From Haematobia irritans (taxonomy: Eukaryota; Arthropoda; Insecta; Diptera; Muscidae), in assembly GCF_050003625.1 (NCBI RefSeq), contig NC_134398.1:99799479-99863478 (forward strand): a stretch of 64,000 bases of DNA. The letters run 5' to 3'. Below, in pieces: positions 63,691-64,000 of the stretch. The notes under the pieces are model-generated. The model was not told the DNA's origin and made no database searches. It saw only the letters and a program-made list of their open reading frames with translations. Numbering within the stretch: position 1 is the stretch's first letter; every line of letters starts with the position of its first letter. The translations under genes were made by a program, and so were the position numbers.

Positions 63691-64000
63691 ACATTGTGAC
63701 AACACAGATGGTGCATGGACCGTGCGGTGCATTAAATCCATTATCGCCTTGCATGGCTGATGGAAAGTGCACAAAACGATATCCGCTGAAACAGTCACAT
63801 GTAACGATGGATGTCCAGTTTGTCGTCGGAGTTCAAAAGAAGATAATGGTCAAATTATCAAAGTTAAAGTCAAAAATCAAGATATTGAGATCGGAAATGA
63901 ATTTATTGTACCATATTGCCGGCTTCTATCACGAATTTTCGAAACACATACAAACGTTGAGAGTTGTCATTCGGCGAAATCAATCAAATATTTGTGCAAG
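63691..64000 (+). pseudogene. Helitron H2 Rep fragment, continues beyond window
   Basis: Plus strand LHDIVTTQMVHGPCGALNPL then SPCMADGKCTKRYP; a short deletion shifts frame; then CRRSSKEDNGQIIKVKVKNQ, EIGNEFIVPYCRLLSRIFET and HTNVESCHSAKSIKYLCK at the window edge. The same part of the protein as H1 at 10347-10740, without the palindrome found there. Confidence 0.88.

Larger units (their letters stand above)
54767..64000 (+). mobile_element. Helitron H2, plus strand, runs past window end
   Basis: 5' terminus A|TCTTCCACTATAAAAATAAG at 54767. A tandem array follows (54800-55420), then Rep fragments at 55420-55837 and 63691-64000 that join in one protein order (IPDPVTD, then LHDIVTTQMVHGPCG). 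The gap is a Jockey-like LINE with its own insertions. The N-terminal coding region present in H1 is deleted here: the 5' array runs straight into the middle of Rep. Confidence 0.85.

Noticed and set aside
63574..63798. One 74-codon gene on the minus strand
   Set aside because: It runs from Helitron H2 sequence (opposite strand) into the Jockey-like LINE RT (YADD); only the second half is meaningful.

Overview
This window reads as transposon-rich, AT-rich, intergenic or heterochromatin-like DNA from a dipteran fly, most likely a calyptrate (muscid-type) fly. The basis is an irritans-type mariner, fly-type Gypsy, Helitron and I/LOA-like LINE families, and dispersed repeats with a 153-bp tandem core. 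The species call is inference. I see no host protein-coding gene, rRNA, functional tRNA gene or CRISPR array. Nearly every recognisable coding stretch belongs to a mobile element, and nearly all are broken.

Layout: (1) 1-5.5 kb holds non-coding elements of family A with a nested family C element, then unassigned DNA. (2) About 5.5-21.1 kb is one minus-strand Helitron (H1). It is interrupted by a short MITE (6212-6520), a 5'-truncated LINE (6775-8113, 17-bp target duplication), a 2.1-kb inverted-repeat element (8258-10346) and a nearly complete Gypsy element with 1.4-kb LTRs (11264-19990, duplication GGTG). That Gypsy element carries its own insertion (17044-18195). (3) 21.1-30.3 kb holds remnants, a tandem-repeat element (22.9-24.2 kb), a decayed second LINE copy (24506-28481), unassigned DNA, and a tRNA-headed SINE (29902-30252) whose 3' end matches the LINE. 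(4) About 30.4-54.5 kb is the footprint of one minus-strand Gypsy element (Gypsy-2). Its IN, RNase H, RT and gag parts, plus a RING-H2 ORF, lie in the right order but are separated by a plus-strand Gypsy-3 (itself hit by A3 and D), an 11.4-kb hAT-like complex (containing F1, a full-length 5.0-kb LINE, C2, F2 and G2), a mariner inside another mariner, and a Harbinger-like MITE. (5) 54767 to the window end is a plus-strand Helitron (H2) split by a Jockey-like LINE, which contains A1, which contains A2, which contains C3; A1 also holds tandem-repeat element G3.

Two ideas link the pieces. First, the LINE (L1-L3) and the SINE share a 3' end and (CCTAA)n-like tail, so the LINE probably mobilises the SINE. 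Second, several non-coding element families (A, B1, C, D, E, F) begin with CAC or CCC, make 2-bp target duplications of variable sequence, and in families A and D carry a central pair of divergent tRNA-like modules with A and B boxes. The combination of transposon ends with paired tRNA-like cores is the least explained feature here. Boundaries come from reading nested sequences against each other within the window. In four cases (E1, D, A3, and H2 around the Jockey LINE) the interrupted host reads on correctly across the insertion.
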